Positions 1-12,700 of a stretch of DNA of 64,000 nucleotides are shown here, one piece after another (positions within the stretch are counted from its first letter, which is position 1; each line of letters opens with the position of its first letter). The notes under the pieces were generated by a model. The model saw nothing but the letters and a program-made list of their open reading frames with translations. It made no database searches and was not told the origin of the DNA. The stretch is from Heliocidaris erythrogramma (lineage: Eukaryota > Echinodermata > Echinoidea > Camarodonta > Echinometridae), in assembly GCA_025617745.1 (NCBI GenBank), contig CM046856.1:46925049-46989048 (forward strand). Direction: 5' to 3'. The position numbers and the translations under genes were made by a program.

Positions 1-1591
1 GAAAACAAAAGGCTTCTGATGTCACATTCCTAGCAATTTGTATGCAATTTATTTGATCATTTTAAAACTACTACATATTCAGATATATACACAAAGACAT
101 AAATACAACTGTATTCAGGTCACATACAGAACTAAAATTTACACATAAGACTGCATCAAAATACAATACATACAATTGGAATTTCTGTTTCTCAAACATT
201 TGTGCTAAATATACAATAACAATAAAATGCTTAATTCTAATTTCTATAGATAGACATTTTTTTTCAGTTGCTCTTACAGAAATAATATCAACAGCAACAT
301 TGCATGAATAATTGTCAATATTATAATTTGTCCAAGTGGTGATCAACATTGAAATGTCCAATTACAATAATACTGATAAACTGGCTACAATGCTGAACCT
401 ATATCAACCAAAGATTCTTTCTTCGGCCACGTCACATTCACAGAAAATAATGGAACAAACTGGTGGCGGATCTACATAGGGGGAAAACCGGCCCGTGCCC
501 CCTCTTTTGAAACCCAACTGGCATACCTTAAGTACACAATGAAAAAAATTGCCCCCTTATAATTGTGTAGGCCTACTTTTCCAGCTCTGTGCCCCCCCCC
601 CCCCCCTTTTACAAAATCCTGAATCCGCCCCTGGAACAAACGACCTACCAGACTGACCATCGGTCACTCACTACTAGTATAAGTTGATCAAGTGAGCTTA
701 CTACTTTCTTTGACGAAAAACCTTACTGTTGTAAACTAAATATATAGGCCCATGTGCATCTTATATCTCTACATACATGTATGAAAACAAGCATAGTGTT
801 GTACAAAATGTTATTCACATGCAGTTGTATGGGAAGAGTAAATGTCCTGTACGAATGAGAGAGAGGCGTACAGACCGTTATCAATATAAAATCTGAATCC
901 CTTTGGTAGCATGATTTGGATGAACACATGATGCAATATTGAATATTTACAATAAGCTAATAGCACTCTGGAATATTACAGAATAATGATATAACTGAAA
1001 AGAATTTGGTTTTATACCATACATTTACATTTGAGTCAAGGTGAAATTTTTAATATCAAAAAGGATCAATTTTAAAATTAAAATCGAAAATCTAAAGAAA
1101 ATCTTTGAGGGAAAGAGACTAATGTAAGGACTATGTAAAGATAAAATAGTGAAAATTTAAGGAATGATTAGTGAGGAATTGATGCTTTCTATATATTTTA
1201 AAATGGAAGTAAGCATGTTTAGGAAGAAGGAAATTGGAAGGTTAGAATAATTAATGAATCATCATAAAAAATACAACTGTTGGAGGACTCATGTTAAAAA
1301 GTAATAGATAACACTTTTGCAGATACATTAAAAAAAAGGTGCATTTAATGACGGATATGACTATTTTTCTAAAAATCCATGATTGATTGGGTCCCTAAGC
1401 GCATAGAGACATGCTTAAGCGCATAGAGACATGCTCTGCAAAGTGTTATGCGCTATATAAGAATTGTTAATTATTATTATTATTACTACAGATTTTCCTA
1501 ATTGAAAATAAAAAGGATGTTCACTGCATAAAGAGTCTACCGACTTTATGAAATGTCCATCTGGCTTTCAATATCAGACAAGATCACATCC
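1..1591 (-). other. 3' UTR / downstream region of the LRP-like gene
   Basis: No supported coding sequence. Read on the minus strand this follows the stop codon at 1592-1594. Candidate poly(A) signals on the minus strand are ATTAAA (1344-1349, about 245 nt past the stop), ATTAAA (1049-1054) and AATAAA (48-53); none can be chosen from sequence alone. Positions 1395-1490 carry a fragment of a SINE tail (GCGCTATATAAG followed by ATT repeats) with a small tandem duplication. A hAT-like miniature element lies at 461-633. Confidence 0.5.
461..633 (-). mobile_element. hAT-like miniature element (family A), copy 1
   Basis: About 173 bp with inverted ends (GGCGGATCTACAT... and ...GAATCCGCCCCTG). It is flanked by a perfect 8-bp duplication GAACAAAC (453-460 and 634-641), the length typical of hAT superfamily insertion. 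It is the reverse complement of the copy at 26783-26938. It has no coding capacity and contains a long C-run. Confidence 0.75.
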
Positions 1592-2023
1592 TCATTCATC
1601 ATCATCATCACGGAAGACTAGCGTGTTCTTGTCCCCCTCTCCTTCAGCAGGACTAAAGGTCGGTGACGTGGGAGGAGTTATGAGGTCCATCTCCGGTAGC
1701 GGGACCATCCTCGCCTGTCCGTTCATCTCTCCTCCAATCTGCAGCTCAGGAGGGGGTGGAGGGAGGTCATCTGGAGGAGGAGGAGGGATTGCAGAGGCAT
1801 CTATCCCACCCGATGGGACCCCCATCTTCTTGGGCATTATGTACATGCCATCGTCAGGGCTGGTTGTAAGGGGTGGCTTTTCGAGCCCAGTGTTGGGGTC
1901 ATAGATAGGATCGTAGTACCCCTCAGCAGCTAGCTCATCGTCATTCATGTAAAGGTTTTCTTCAGTGTTGCCGTTCATATTGGCAAAGATGGGGTTCTCA
2001 AAGGCAGCATGGGCGGGGTTATC
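1592..2023 (-). CDS. LRP-like exon 42: cytoplasmic tail and stop
   Basis: Acceptor is TTTGCAG at 2024-2030, phase 0. It encodes the last 143 residues (1858-2000). FENPIF (1865-1870) is an FxNPxF/Y clathrin-adaptor and PTB-type motif, close to the FENPxY of megalin. Further along are YMN (Grb2-SH2-like), YDPI (YxxPhi sorting type), two polyproline runs separated by DDL (SH3/WW/EVH1 type), several TP/SP sites and a terminal acidic run DDDDE. There is no PDZ-binding C-terminus. The opposite strand has an open frame here, but that is a shadow. Confidence 0.92.
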   Translation of the reverse strand, partial: DNPAHAAFENPIFANMNGNTEENLYMNDDELAAEGYYDPIYDPNTGLEKPPLTTSPDDGMYIMPKKMGVPSGGIDASAIPPPPPDDLPPPPPELQIGGEMNGQARMVPLPEMDLITPPTSPTFSPAEGEGDKNTLVFRDDDDE

Positions 2024-2369
2024 CTGCAAATATGAAGAAAAAATAAGATTATGCCAATTTATGCCGACTTTTTCAAACTCTGTAAAGCGCTATGGAACCG
2101 ACTAGTATGAGTAAAAGCCTTATATGAATAAATTAATAGTACATGTACATGTAATAAGACAAAGGATTATTTTTGGTGTGATATCAGCAAGTAGGCCTGC
2201 TTTTACATTATTTTCAACTTTAATTGCGAAACATAAATATGATCTATCATAGAGATTAATCGATTGAGCACTGTGTTTCTGATTAAACATTAAAGAAAAT
2301 CTAATGCTATTTTCACCAAGTATAAGAACGAACACAAGATATATATATCAAGAGAGAAAGGGGCATAAA

Positions 2370-2409
<40 letters not shown>

Positions 2410-5225
2410 TATAACTATTAAATGGAAGATATAAAAGCTGGAAAGATGTACAGAAATTCAACACACAAAAAGGATGGCACAAATTAAAAAGTGAAGATAT
2501 ATTTGAAAATGATGAAAAATCATTTAGATATAGATAAATGGAAAATAACTGAACTCACAGTGCCATGGAAAGGCAGCTCTACATTGGTTCCTGTCCTGTA
2601 AGTCACATGACCCTCTCCCTTTGGAGGTTTCACGATTCTAAAGAAGATTACAAAGAACAAAATATAGTGAAATATACAAAAAATAGTTTGAGATATTTGG
2701 AAGATGTATTACAGTCATTGAAATTCCACAAGATTTTTGTACAATTCAGTGAAATTGCTCTCTTTCAGGCTAAAACATATGGAATGCCTAGAATACAGAC
2801 TTTCATAATTATTTAAGTGGCACAAATTTAATGTAGTAATGTCGGTCATTGCTGGTGTAGTTTTAGCGTATAAGACATCAAAATATTGGACATTAAAATA
2901 TCGGACATTAAAATGCTAAAATGGTGGATTATCTTACCCAGTTCTCTTCCTGATGATGGTAAAGATAATGATTGCTACAATGAGCACCAATACTGCACAG
3001 CCTACAGCTATACCTGCCGTAGCACCAGCATCTACATGAACATAACAAAAAGAAGACACATGAGCAAAAACAGTTTTAATTCAGAAACTTGTACACTGTG
3101 ACAATATACACTGAAAAGCAACAAATACATTGTAAACTACAGAATGTCACAATAAGGCTATCGATTCGGGAGGATTTTTGGAGGGAATCCTTTCATGGAT
3201 CTTCCTTTCACCTTCCCTTTCCCCTTCCCTTTCCCCCTTACCCTATTCCAGAGGCGGCGGAACGTCGGGCTCGGACAATGAAAGTGGGGGTGCACCTTTT
3301 GTTTGGTGCACAAAAGGTGCCCCTCCACTTCCATTGTCCGAGCTCGACGTTCCGCCGCCTCTGCCCTTTTCAATTCTTTGGTTCACTTTTCGATTTGCCC
3401 ATACTGCTGTTAACAGCAGTGATCAACTTACTCAGTCCTTTTTGTTTCAGTGCTTGAGCTCCACAGTTTTCTCCAGTCCACCCATCTCTACATCTATTAA
3501 ACAAACGCATCAAAATAGCAATTACTCATTTGTACATTTTTTTTAAAAACAGGTGAACTACCGGCAAAATCTTACAGCGATCCATGGTATGCATGAATAT
3601 TACAACACAGGATTTTATCCAAGTCAGATTTAAAAAAAAACATATGGAGATATTTGATGCTTATGATAAAAAATAATCCCAAATATCAATGAAAATGTTG
3701 TCATTATTCATTAGGCCTATGCACCTTTTGCCCGAATATAGAAAAAATATTTGCAAGTTATTTATTTTTTATATATCACATTTTTTGAAATGATATATTA
3801 GCCTCCTGGAGCTGATAGTAATGGCAGATTAAGGAAAGACTATATTTCGCATATACAGGCCTATATTAGAGAATTACAAGACCAATCAATGTTTGCAAAA
3901 GAAAGAGAACAGGAAATGAGTAACTCACTCGCATGTTCCATCATCCACGCACACTCCTCCATTAAGACAGGGGCAGTTTGGGATTGGGTCAGGGAGGGGA
4001 CGTGGTTCCACAGTGGCTGTAAAACAGAAGGATCAAGTTAATGACAAATTCCACTCAAGCAGCTTTTACCAAGCAACTGATTCTATTGTAACTATATTTG
4101 CATTGTAATAATAATAATAATTCTCAATTTTTATATAGCGCAAATTACAATTAAGTCTCTAAGCGCTAAATAATAATAATAGGTAGTTTTTATTATTACC
4201 CTGGTGATCGGATACTGGCATGCCCGCACACAATGTATGCACATTCTCCGCTTCCTGGGAGTATTCCAGCAATGGGCAGTACAGTGACGCTCAAATTGCT
4301 AAACAAACGACATTAACTTTCGCATCCTACCGGGTACCCATTTAACACCTGGGTGGAGAGTGGCAAATGTAGATTAACGTCTTGCCAAAGGACGCTAGTG
4401 CTGCGGTGGGATTCGAACCCCGAACCTCGTGGTTCACAGTCCGGGGACTTATCCACTGTACATTAATATTAAAGTAACATACCAAATGTTTATAACACAA
4501 AGCATGCTTCTGTTCTCCTTTTTCCTTGTAGTCATGGAAGAGAGAAATGGGCCCTTATTGAGGAATGGCAGCACATTCAGGGACAGATGGCAATACACGA
4601 TGCATATATTGACAAAGACTTAACATTTCATTGAAAGTAATAAAAATTAGAACAGAAAAATCATTGAACTACTCGATTAGTATGGCAATGCAAGTGAAGA
4701 AGAAAGAAATTTTATAAAAGAAATTAAGAAGTCGAAAAAAAGAGTGAAGCAAGTGAAAAATGAAGAGGGAGAAAAGACAAAGGAGACAAAAAGAGAAATG
4801 ATTATATTTTGAAAGGTGGACAATATGCAGGAGACAAAGAAGAAATAGAGAAAAAAAGTAGAAGAAGAATAAGATGATGGGTATAAAAAGAAGATATAAG
4901 CAATCAAACTTACCACTTCTGCAAGTTGTTGAGCTGCCTGTTTGGAATGAGTCTTCATCAGGACAACCACATGCGAAGCCACCATCATTGACGGGTATCA
5001 CGAAACAAAGATGACTACATGGGCTATCCTCACAGCGATTGGCAACTGAATGGAGAAAATAAGATATAAAGCTCAATCACAATGGGGTATGAATCAAAAT
5101 CATAGACATCATTATAACTGAAGGGGTGATATGCCATCATTTACAGTATAAGAAAACAAAGATGACTGACTACATGGGATATCCTAACATTGATTGGCAA
5201 TTGAATTAAATAAGAAATAACACTA

Positions 5226-5257
<32 letters not shown>

Positions 5258-8200
5258 CATTCATTGGTCTAGCTCTCCAGCTATTGATCTGTCAATTCAT
5301 CTATTTATCCATCTATCTGTCTCTCTATCCCTCAGTTTGTCTACCTATCTATCTATCAGTTCTATCAATTTATTTATCTGTCTTCTCTCCTCTTTATATC
5401 TATTTTATATATCTATCTATCTATACATCTACCTTACTGGGGTCCGCTCGCTATTCATAAGGACCGCTATTCACAGAAAACCGCTATACATTTAACACGC
5501 ATTATGAACAGCGGTCCTTATGAATAGTTATGAATAAAGGTCCTTATGAATGGAGTTCCTTATGAATAGCGAGGTAATTTGTCTATAGTTTGCCCGCTAT
5601 TTAGAAGGACTGCTATTCATTTAGTCACGCGTTATGGATACGTTATGGATACCCGGGTCCTTATGAATAAGTGGTCCTTATGAATAGCGGTCCTTATGAC
5701 TAGTGAGGTTTCCCCACCAACTAGCTATTGCTCTATCAATCTATACTATCTGCCTATCAACTTATTTACCAATTTTCATATTAAAATCATTTTGTCTTAC
5801 ATTATATTATACTCTGTGATATGATATGATATTTTATTATATTATATCATGTTCTATCTATTTCAATTCATTTGAAACATTACACAACTCTCTCTCTCTC
5901 TCATATCAACCAACCATCAAGGTTATATCTCTGTTCCTGGTAGAGCTTTAGTCCACTAGGTTCATTGATGTTAGGAATCTCAGTGACAGAGACACCACGC
6001 CCTAGCTTGTCCAGTCGACGCACCTCTCCTTCAGTACCCAAGGCAGCCGTGGTGAAGAAGATGTTATTTTCAAAGACATCCAGCTGTCTTGGTCTATTCA
6101 GTGCTGCATCGGATCAAGAAAGAAAAATAAGAATAATACTTGCAGATCTTCAAGAGGAACATGGTCGCAACAAAACTGTGTCAAGAAATCCTTTAACAGC
6201 CTTGTGCGGCACCTTTTAAAAAGTGTAAACATCACATCGGCATATTACAGATCCAAATAGGATCATACAAATAATAATAATAATATAATAATCCGTTCTT
6301 GTATAGCGCATATTATTACATTATGATATAATGTCTCTGTGCGCTATCCTTACTATCCTAAGGATATTATTACTCCGGCTTTAACTCCGGCAACCGTAGC
6401 GCTCAGTGCATTCAAGGATTAAATCCTACCAGAGTACCAGGTACCCACTGGGTCGAGTGTGGCAAATGTAGATTACTGTCTTGCCAAAGGACGTTAGTGC
6501 TGCGGCAGGGATTCGAACCTCACACCTTGGGTTCACAGTCTGGAGATGTATCCACTAGACCACAACACCTCTGTTGAATACCAGAAAGGCGTTAACTCTA
6601 GGTAAAGTGTTAACACCCTTCTGGCTTTCAACAGATGTTTATAAACTCTCTTATGTTAACGATTTTAGCTAATTGAAAAAGATAAAACACCGTTGCCCCA
6701 GGTAAGATGCCGGGGTAAGAAAATCACATACAAGTCTTACATGTAAAGACTGACAAAATAAAGAAATCAAATTTAACTTACTTGAAGCTTGTCTCAAGAC
6801 CTTTCGGTTATTTCCATCCCAGTCCATAGATTCGATGGCATTCCTGCTTTGATCACACCAGTATACTGTGCCTCTGTTAGCAAAGTCAATGGCGAGACCA
6901 GTTGGCATCTCAATCGATGTATCTACCAAGACTTGACGCCCGTCTCCATTCATCCAAAGCATCTCAATCTTAGGCGTGGAACCAATATCTGACCAATACA
7001 GGATTCTGTTTGATATGGAGAGTAGTTTGATTTGATAAAGTGTTCAGATATAACTGCCTTATCATGATTCAACTCATGGGTATTAACAGAACAAATCTTA
7101 ATAGTTTGGCATTATTATTAATTATATTCCTTCAATATAAATCATTTAGATGTTAAAATACTGAGTTTTTCTTTCCATTAAAGCAAAAAGTATATCAAAG
7201 ACTCTGAATGCGATACACAAGTGCACCGTATGATATTTTAATGACAACAGTTTAGTTGTTTGTTACCCTTCCATCAATACTAATCGTAATGTAACACTGC
7301 AGAACTAAATTCAAAATTTTAAGTAAAATATCCAACAGCGTAAATGGAAGGCGTTCTCCATAACAAAAACCCATAATGTAATGTTGCACATTGAATACCG
7401 TTGTTCTCATTTTACATCTATTTTCATTTTCTCATTTAACATGTTCTAATTTTACATCTATATTTTTCTTTTTAAATTGATAAAAGATAGGGTCTCGTAT
7501 CAACCAGCTTAAAAAGTAAACTTTCCCCAGAAAAAATAAAACAACAACTATGTGATTTGTTGCACACTGAAATCAGGGTAAGACCCAGGATTCTTGAAGG
7601 GGGGGGGGGGGGAATAATTCCAAAAAATCTCTGATAAGCAAAAAAAAAAGGTGCTTTGGGGGTGAAATATTTGAAAGGGGGTACATGAACACAATTAGGG
7701 GGCACATCATTAGGTGTACTGAAAGTATGTGTAAGTGGGTTTTAATACGTGGCACAGGTTGGTTGTGCCCCATAAATCCGCCCTGCATTGAGTTAACTTT
7801 TTTCTTACCCCCTGTCAGGGTTGACGGCCAGGGCTGATGGCATCTCGATACCATCTTCAACCAAAGCACGACGGTAACGCCCATCTAAGGTAGCCGTAGA
7901 GATGGAGAGAGAGGGGTGATGACTGTCCCTCTTCTTCCTCCTGGAGTCGTTATTGTCCCCTTCAATTTCTTCCTCACCCAAATCAGTCCAGTAAAGGTTT
8001 CTGAGAAGTAATCAAGTAAAACACAAAACCTTGAGTTTTGATATATAACTTGACGGTATTGGAGTATTTGTCATGGTACTGTAAAATAAAGCGTTGTATC
8101 TCTCCGAAATTAATTGTACCTCTTTCAATCAACCGTGTCTTCACTATAAAAAAAATACAATCAATTTTATGTTACAAAAACATAAAATTCCTTGTATTAA

Positions 8201-9728
8201 ATGTCCACTGCAACCCAAATGCAAGTTAATTTCCGTTGATGTGCAGGGATGCATACAACTCATATCTTGTTATTCAAACACCTAAATATGTTTCATAGAT
8301 TTTTAAATATTTTTTAAAATCATTTTTCTCAAACATGCTAAGCTCCACCCTAAAAAATGCTCCAGATCTCATTCCTGTAGCGACTTCATCTGTAAATCAT
8401 TAGTGAGCTAAGGAGAGACAGTGGTATGTAGCTTTGCCAGATATGACCATCTGTTCTAATAGACCATACAATACCTCCATAGTAGTTGCTATGTAAGACA
8501 TCCTGTAGCATCACCAGGCATACATTGGTAATGAGGAGGTATTGCTTGAAAGCATGCAATTCTATTGTGAGCATGTGCTGAGCTGGGGAAGTTACATTCC
8601 ACAGTCTATTGTAGAATGTTAGTGTAGCTGACTGATGATTGACAGATGATGTCATTACAGGAATGAGATCTGGAGCTTTTTTTCTGGGGTGGAGGGTTTT
8701 TTTCTGGGGTGGAGCTTAGGAGGTTGGAAAAATTTTTAAAAAACATTTAAAAATCTATGAAACAAAGCTAGATGTTTGAATAAAAGAATATTAGTTGTAT
8801 ACATCCCTGCACATCAACAGCAAAAAACTTGCATTTGGGTTGCGTTTGGTTGCATGGGCCCTTTAAAGATATAATGAATTACAACAGAGGAGATAGAACA
8901 AAGTTTTACAATTGATTTTTAAGCCAACCTCTATGTTATAGGGCCCAGGTCATGGGATAGTGGAAAATGATGACTTATATGACCATGTTGGACTATCCTC
9001 TATATACGTTTCGAAAATTTTATATTGTTTAGGGTCACATTTAATATAAAGATAAAAGACTTCCACTTTATCATTCATAAAGTCTTTTCTCCTTGAATTG
9101 TGGTTTTCTCGTTAAAAAATTATACATGTGTATAATGATTGTTTTAAATTTGAGATCACAAACATGTGTTCACACTTGCCTCTAAAGACGTTTAACTGAA
9201 TGCTTATATGTGTAAATCATCATTAGTGACCAGTCAGATATAGAGGTAAGCATAATTATGAAGACATTACTAGTCTAAAGGCGAGAGTATTAAAGAAATG
9301 GTTTCATCATGTTTATATTCTGGATAAAAATATGTACACAGATCCTTTAAAAAAGTTCACTAAACCCACAATGTGCAAGAAAATACAACAAATATAAAAG
9401 AAAGATGTTTTTAAATCATGGCTAGCATTCTAAATATTTTAAACCTTTTTGTTCATCGTTCATATTCTTCGAATAGTGCCTAGCTCATTATCATTTCATA
9501 CAATGACAATTTTACAAAATGTATTGGAGAAATAAATTGGCTTTAACCTACCCTCCAAACCAGTCTACAGCTAACTCTTGAGGGCGGTATACATTTGCAA
9601 GAGGTAGTTCATCGGTTACTGCGGTCTCATCGCTACCTGGTATAAAGGCTCTCATTAGGGCTGGGATCGCAGGGTCTATCCAGTATACAACGCCTATGAG
9701 GAAAATGGAAACAATGCGAAAGTACTAC

Positions 9729-9761
<33 letters not shown>

Positions 9762-12700
9762 AATCTCTATTTAAGGTCCATTTTTCTTAACTTGAGTGTT
9801 GGACATAAATCTCCTTCATGGCTGTATTCCATGAGGTCTCTGGCATCCTTAATATCGTGGTTTGGAAGTCTCAGATATTCTGCAAGAGTCTCGTCCAAAC
9901 TTTGCCGGCCTACTACTTAAAAAAATTTGCAACCTCTTTAGACACTATATAGTTTCCTCTATATGTATTAAGTATCAATCACATAAAAATATTTCAAGCA
10001 AAATAAAGATGTTTAACTGCTATATTAAGGAGAAGGCGCAATACATCAGCTTCAGCTTAAGCATTATCTTGTACAAAGAGGTTCCAGATTCGAAAAGTGC
10101 TCCAGTTCCCTATGGCAAGACACTTTTCACTACTTACTTGTCTCCTGCCATAACAATAAATTACACCATACAGGTCGAAACTAATTTCACATTTACATTC
10201 ACACTGCTATTCTGCACATCCATCCAAGTGAGATCTTTCTGCTTATATCTTGGTACCTATGGATCGGTAGGCCTACATTCTGAATACCATTAGCAAAGAA
10301 ATTTGTAGTTCCTATTTGGAATGGGAAGTTGATAACGTACCCTCATCAAAATTATAATCGAGAGACCTGACGACCCCCTGTGTGGTAAGAAGTACCCCGA
10401 AGTTCTTGGTTTCGTCGTCATAGTAACGGACCTCATCATCTTCCCCAAAGAAGAACTGTGATCTGGCTCCTTGAAAAATTCACAAATATCAGATATTAAC
10501 AACCATCAGCTGTCTGTCTGTCTCCCACTAGGGGCATTTATATTAATATTTATCATAATTTTATGTGAAACATATTTTGCATCATTATACTCATAAAAAC
10601 CTCTTGATGAAAAAACTATCTATTCTATTTATTCAAGCTGGTTTACGTAACCATTCAAAAGCTGCCTGTCTTCTTCGTTAGATATGAAAATATTATATTG
10701 AAGATGCCATTTTATGTGAAGAGTAACTAGAGAGGCATATTACATGTATCTATAACAACTTATTACACATAGTGTGATTGGATCATGCAGAAAATATACT
10801 TTCAACGTGTATCAATTATTTGCACATCTTTGCTTTACATAATTCGTTTGCATATTATTATTTTCATCCAATATTCATGTAATTGTTTAATAAGCTATAC
10901 TGATCTCTTTTAACCCCCCAAAATAATATTCAGAATACAAAATGTTACATCATTTGTATTTCACTTTCTGGCACATGAAAACACTAAATTAACTATACTT
11001 TTTCGCTACAAATCCCAACATAATTCAACAACACAAGCCCGATTTTGACAAAGTTAGCGTCAAAGAGTGGACTTGAAAGCAAAAACATAAAAAATATGGA
11101 GCAGCGTGTGACAAAGAACATTGGCAGGTTAGAAAATGTATCAAAGTTGTTACGGGGGGGGGGGGGGGGGCGGTGTTACAAAATCATGTTCTTCGGAAAT
11201 GAATGGTCCGGAAAAATGTCACCCCCTTTCCTGAATCCACCTAATGGGGAGTTGCAAGAAAGTTGCAATCAATTGCAAATTGGAAAGCAAATTAGAACAA
11301 CCATTCTGAATGGTTCAGGGTCTGCCCATTCAAGAAGATGCGCTTGCAACAATGATTTTGATTGGTCAGTACCGATCAGTTGCAACTTGCAATCAATCGC
11401 AACTTTCTTGCAACATCCCATAAGTGTGATAATGTATCCATCAAATCTAACTTACCTTCAGCCTTACACTCTAGACCTCTTAGGATGACGCCATCCTCTA
11501 AGTATCCATCTGAACAGCTACATTCATAAGAACCTTTGGTGTTTGAACACCGCTGAGGACATGGGTTGTCTAAGCACTCATTTATATCTGGAATTTCACA
11601 TAGATATCAGGTATATTTTACATGAATACTATTAGCTAATCAATATTTGCTGCCTTAAGCCTGGCGTCCACTAGAGCGCCGACAAGATTAGGAAGAGTTG
11701 CGGAAGCAGATTTGTCATTTCGGCATTCTTTCCGCGCCAGACGCGGAAAAAGTGTGTGAATCATCGTTTCTTGGGACATTACCACGAATCTCTGCGTATT
11801 GACCGCAGTCATACCTGGGAGCGTCCTAGGAATCAATCGGGAAGGTCGCGAAATGCCGCGGAAAATGCTCATCGTAACAGGACAGCGCGGACACATCGAG
11901 GATCACACCAGGGGCCTGTAACATAAAGAGATACAATCAATCTTACAATCAATTGTAACTCTTCAGTACATGATTTTCCATAGACTTACGATTGATATCA
12001 ATCGTAAGTTGCATTTTTTATGTTACAGGCCCAGGAGTGGTAAAATCACGGACTAGGACAATCAGGATGATTTTCCGACAACCATTTAGATATGCGGACA
12101 ATATCAGGAAATAATGCAAGGTTATAAATTCGGCGCCGACCTTGTTTGTTGGTTTTTTCTTCTCATATGCATGCTAGACGTCATGTAGATCACACCAGCT
12201 GCAATTCATCTTGCTGTATTGCTTCAAATCCAAGCTGAGAGAGATACTCAGCTAGCCCTGTTGCCTCTTCCATGTCATGATGTCTTGACCACAAATGACC
12301 GCAGCGTCTTCGCGCACTCGCTTATATAGGTCCGCATCGGCTCCGCGCTTTCCTGAAACATTCTGCGTGGCTTCGGCTTGCATTCGCGGAGCTGCCTGGC
12401 AACGCGGAGGCTTTCAGGAGGTTTTGCGGAGGAGGCGGGATGTCCTGACGATGTCCGCACGGCAATGCAGACAAGTTGCCAAAGGTGTCAACAATTTCAT
12501 TTCCTCTTCCAAATTTTGCCCTCTCCCGAAAGTGCGGAAACGCCGGGAAGTGTTTAGGAATCTTTCAAGAATATGCAGATAGGTTGCTGAATGAATGCGG
12601 ATTTACTCATTTTGCATTCCGCGTCTTGTCCGCGCCCTAGTGGACGCCAGGTTTTAAACGAAATAAAAAGAGAGTGCTTACTTATTTATGCTTGTAAAAC

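Noticed and set aside
1548-1904. 118-residue plus-strand frame opposite the last LRP-like exon
   Set aside because: Shadow of the real minus-strand tail exon; its Gly/Ser-rich content is the complement of the polyproline codons.
3158-3546. Overlapping 122-residue frames around 3,089-3,546
   Set aside because: They run through the palindromic hAT-like element and a pyrimidine tract; the true coding content here is the 62-nt exon 39 on the minus strand.
9696-9920. Frame with a His10 stretch
   Set aside because: Produced by an intronic (CAT)n microsatellite; no domain and no splice support.
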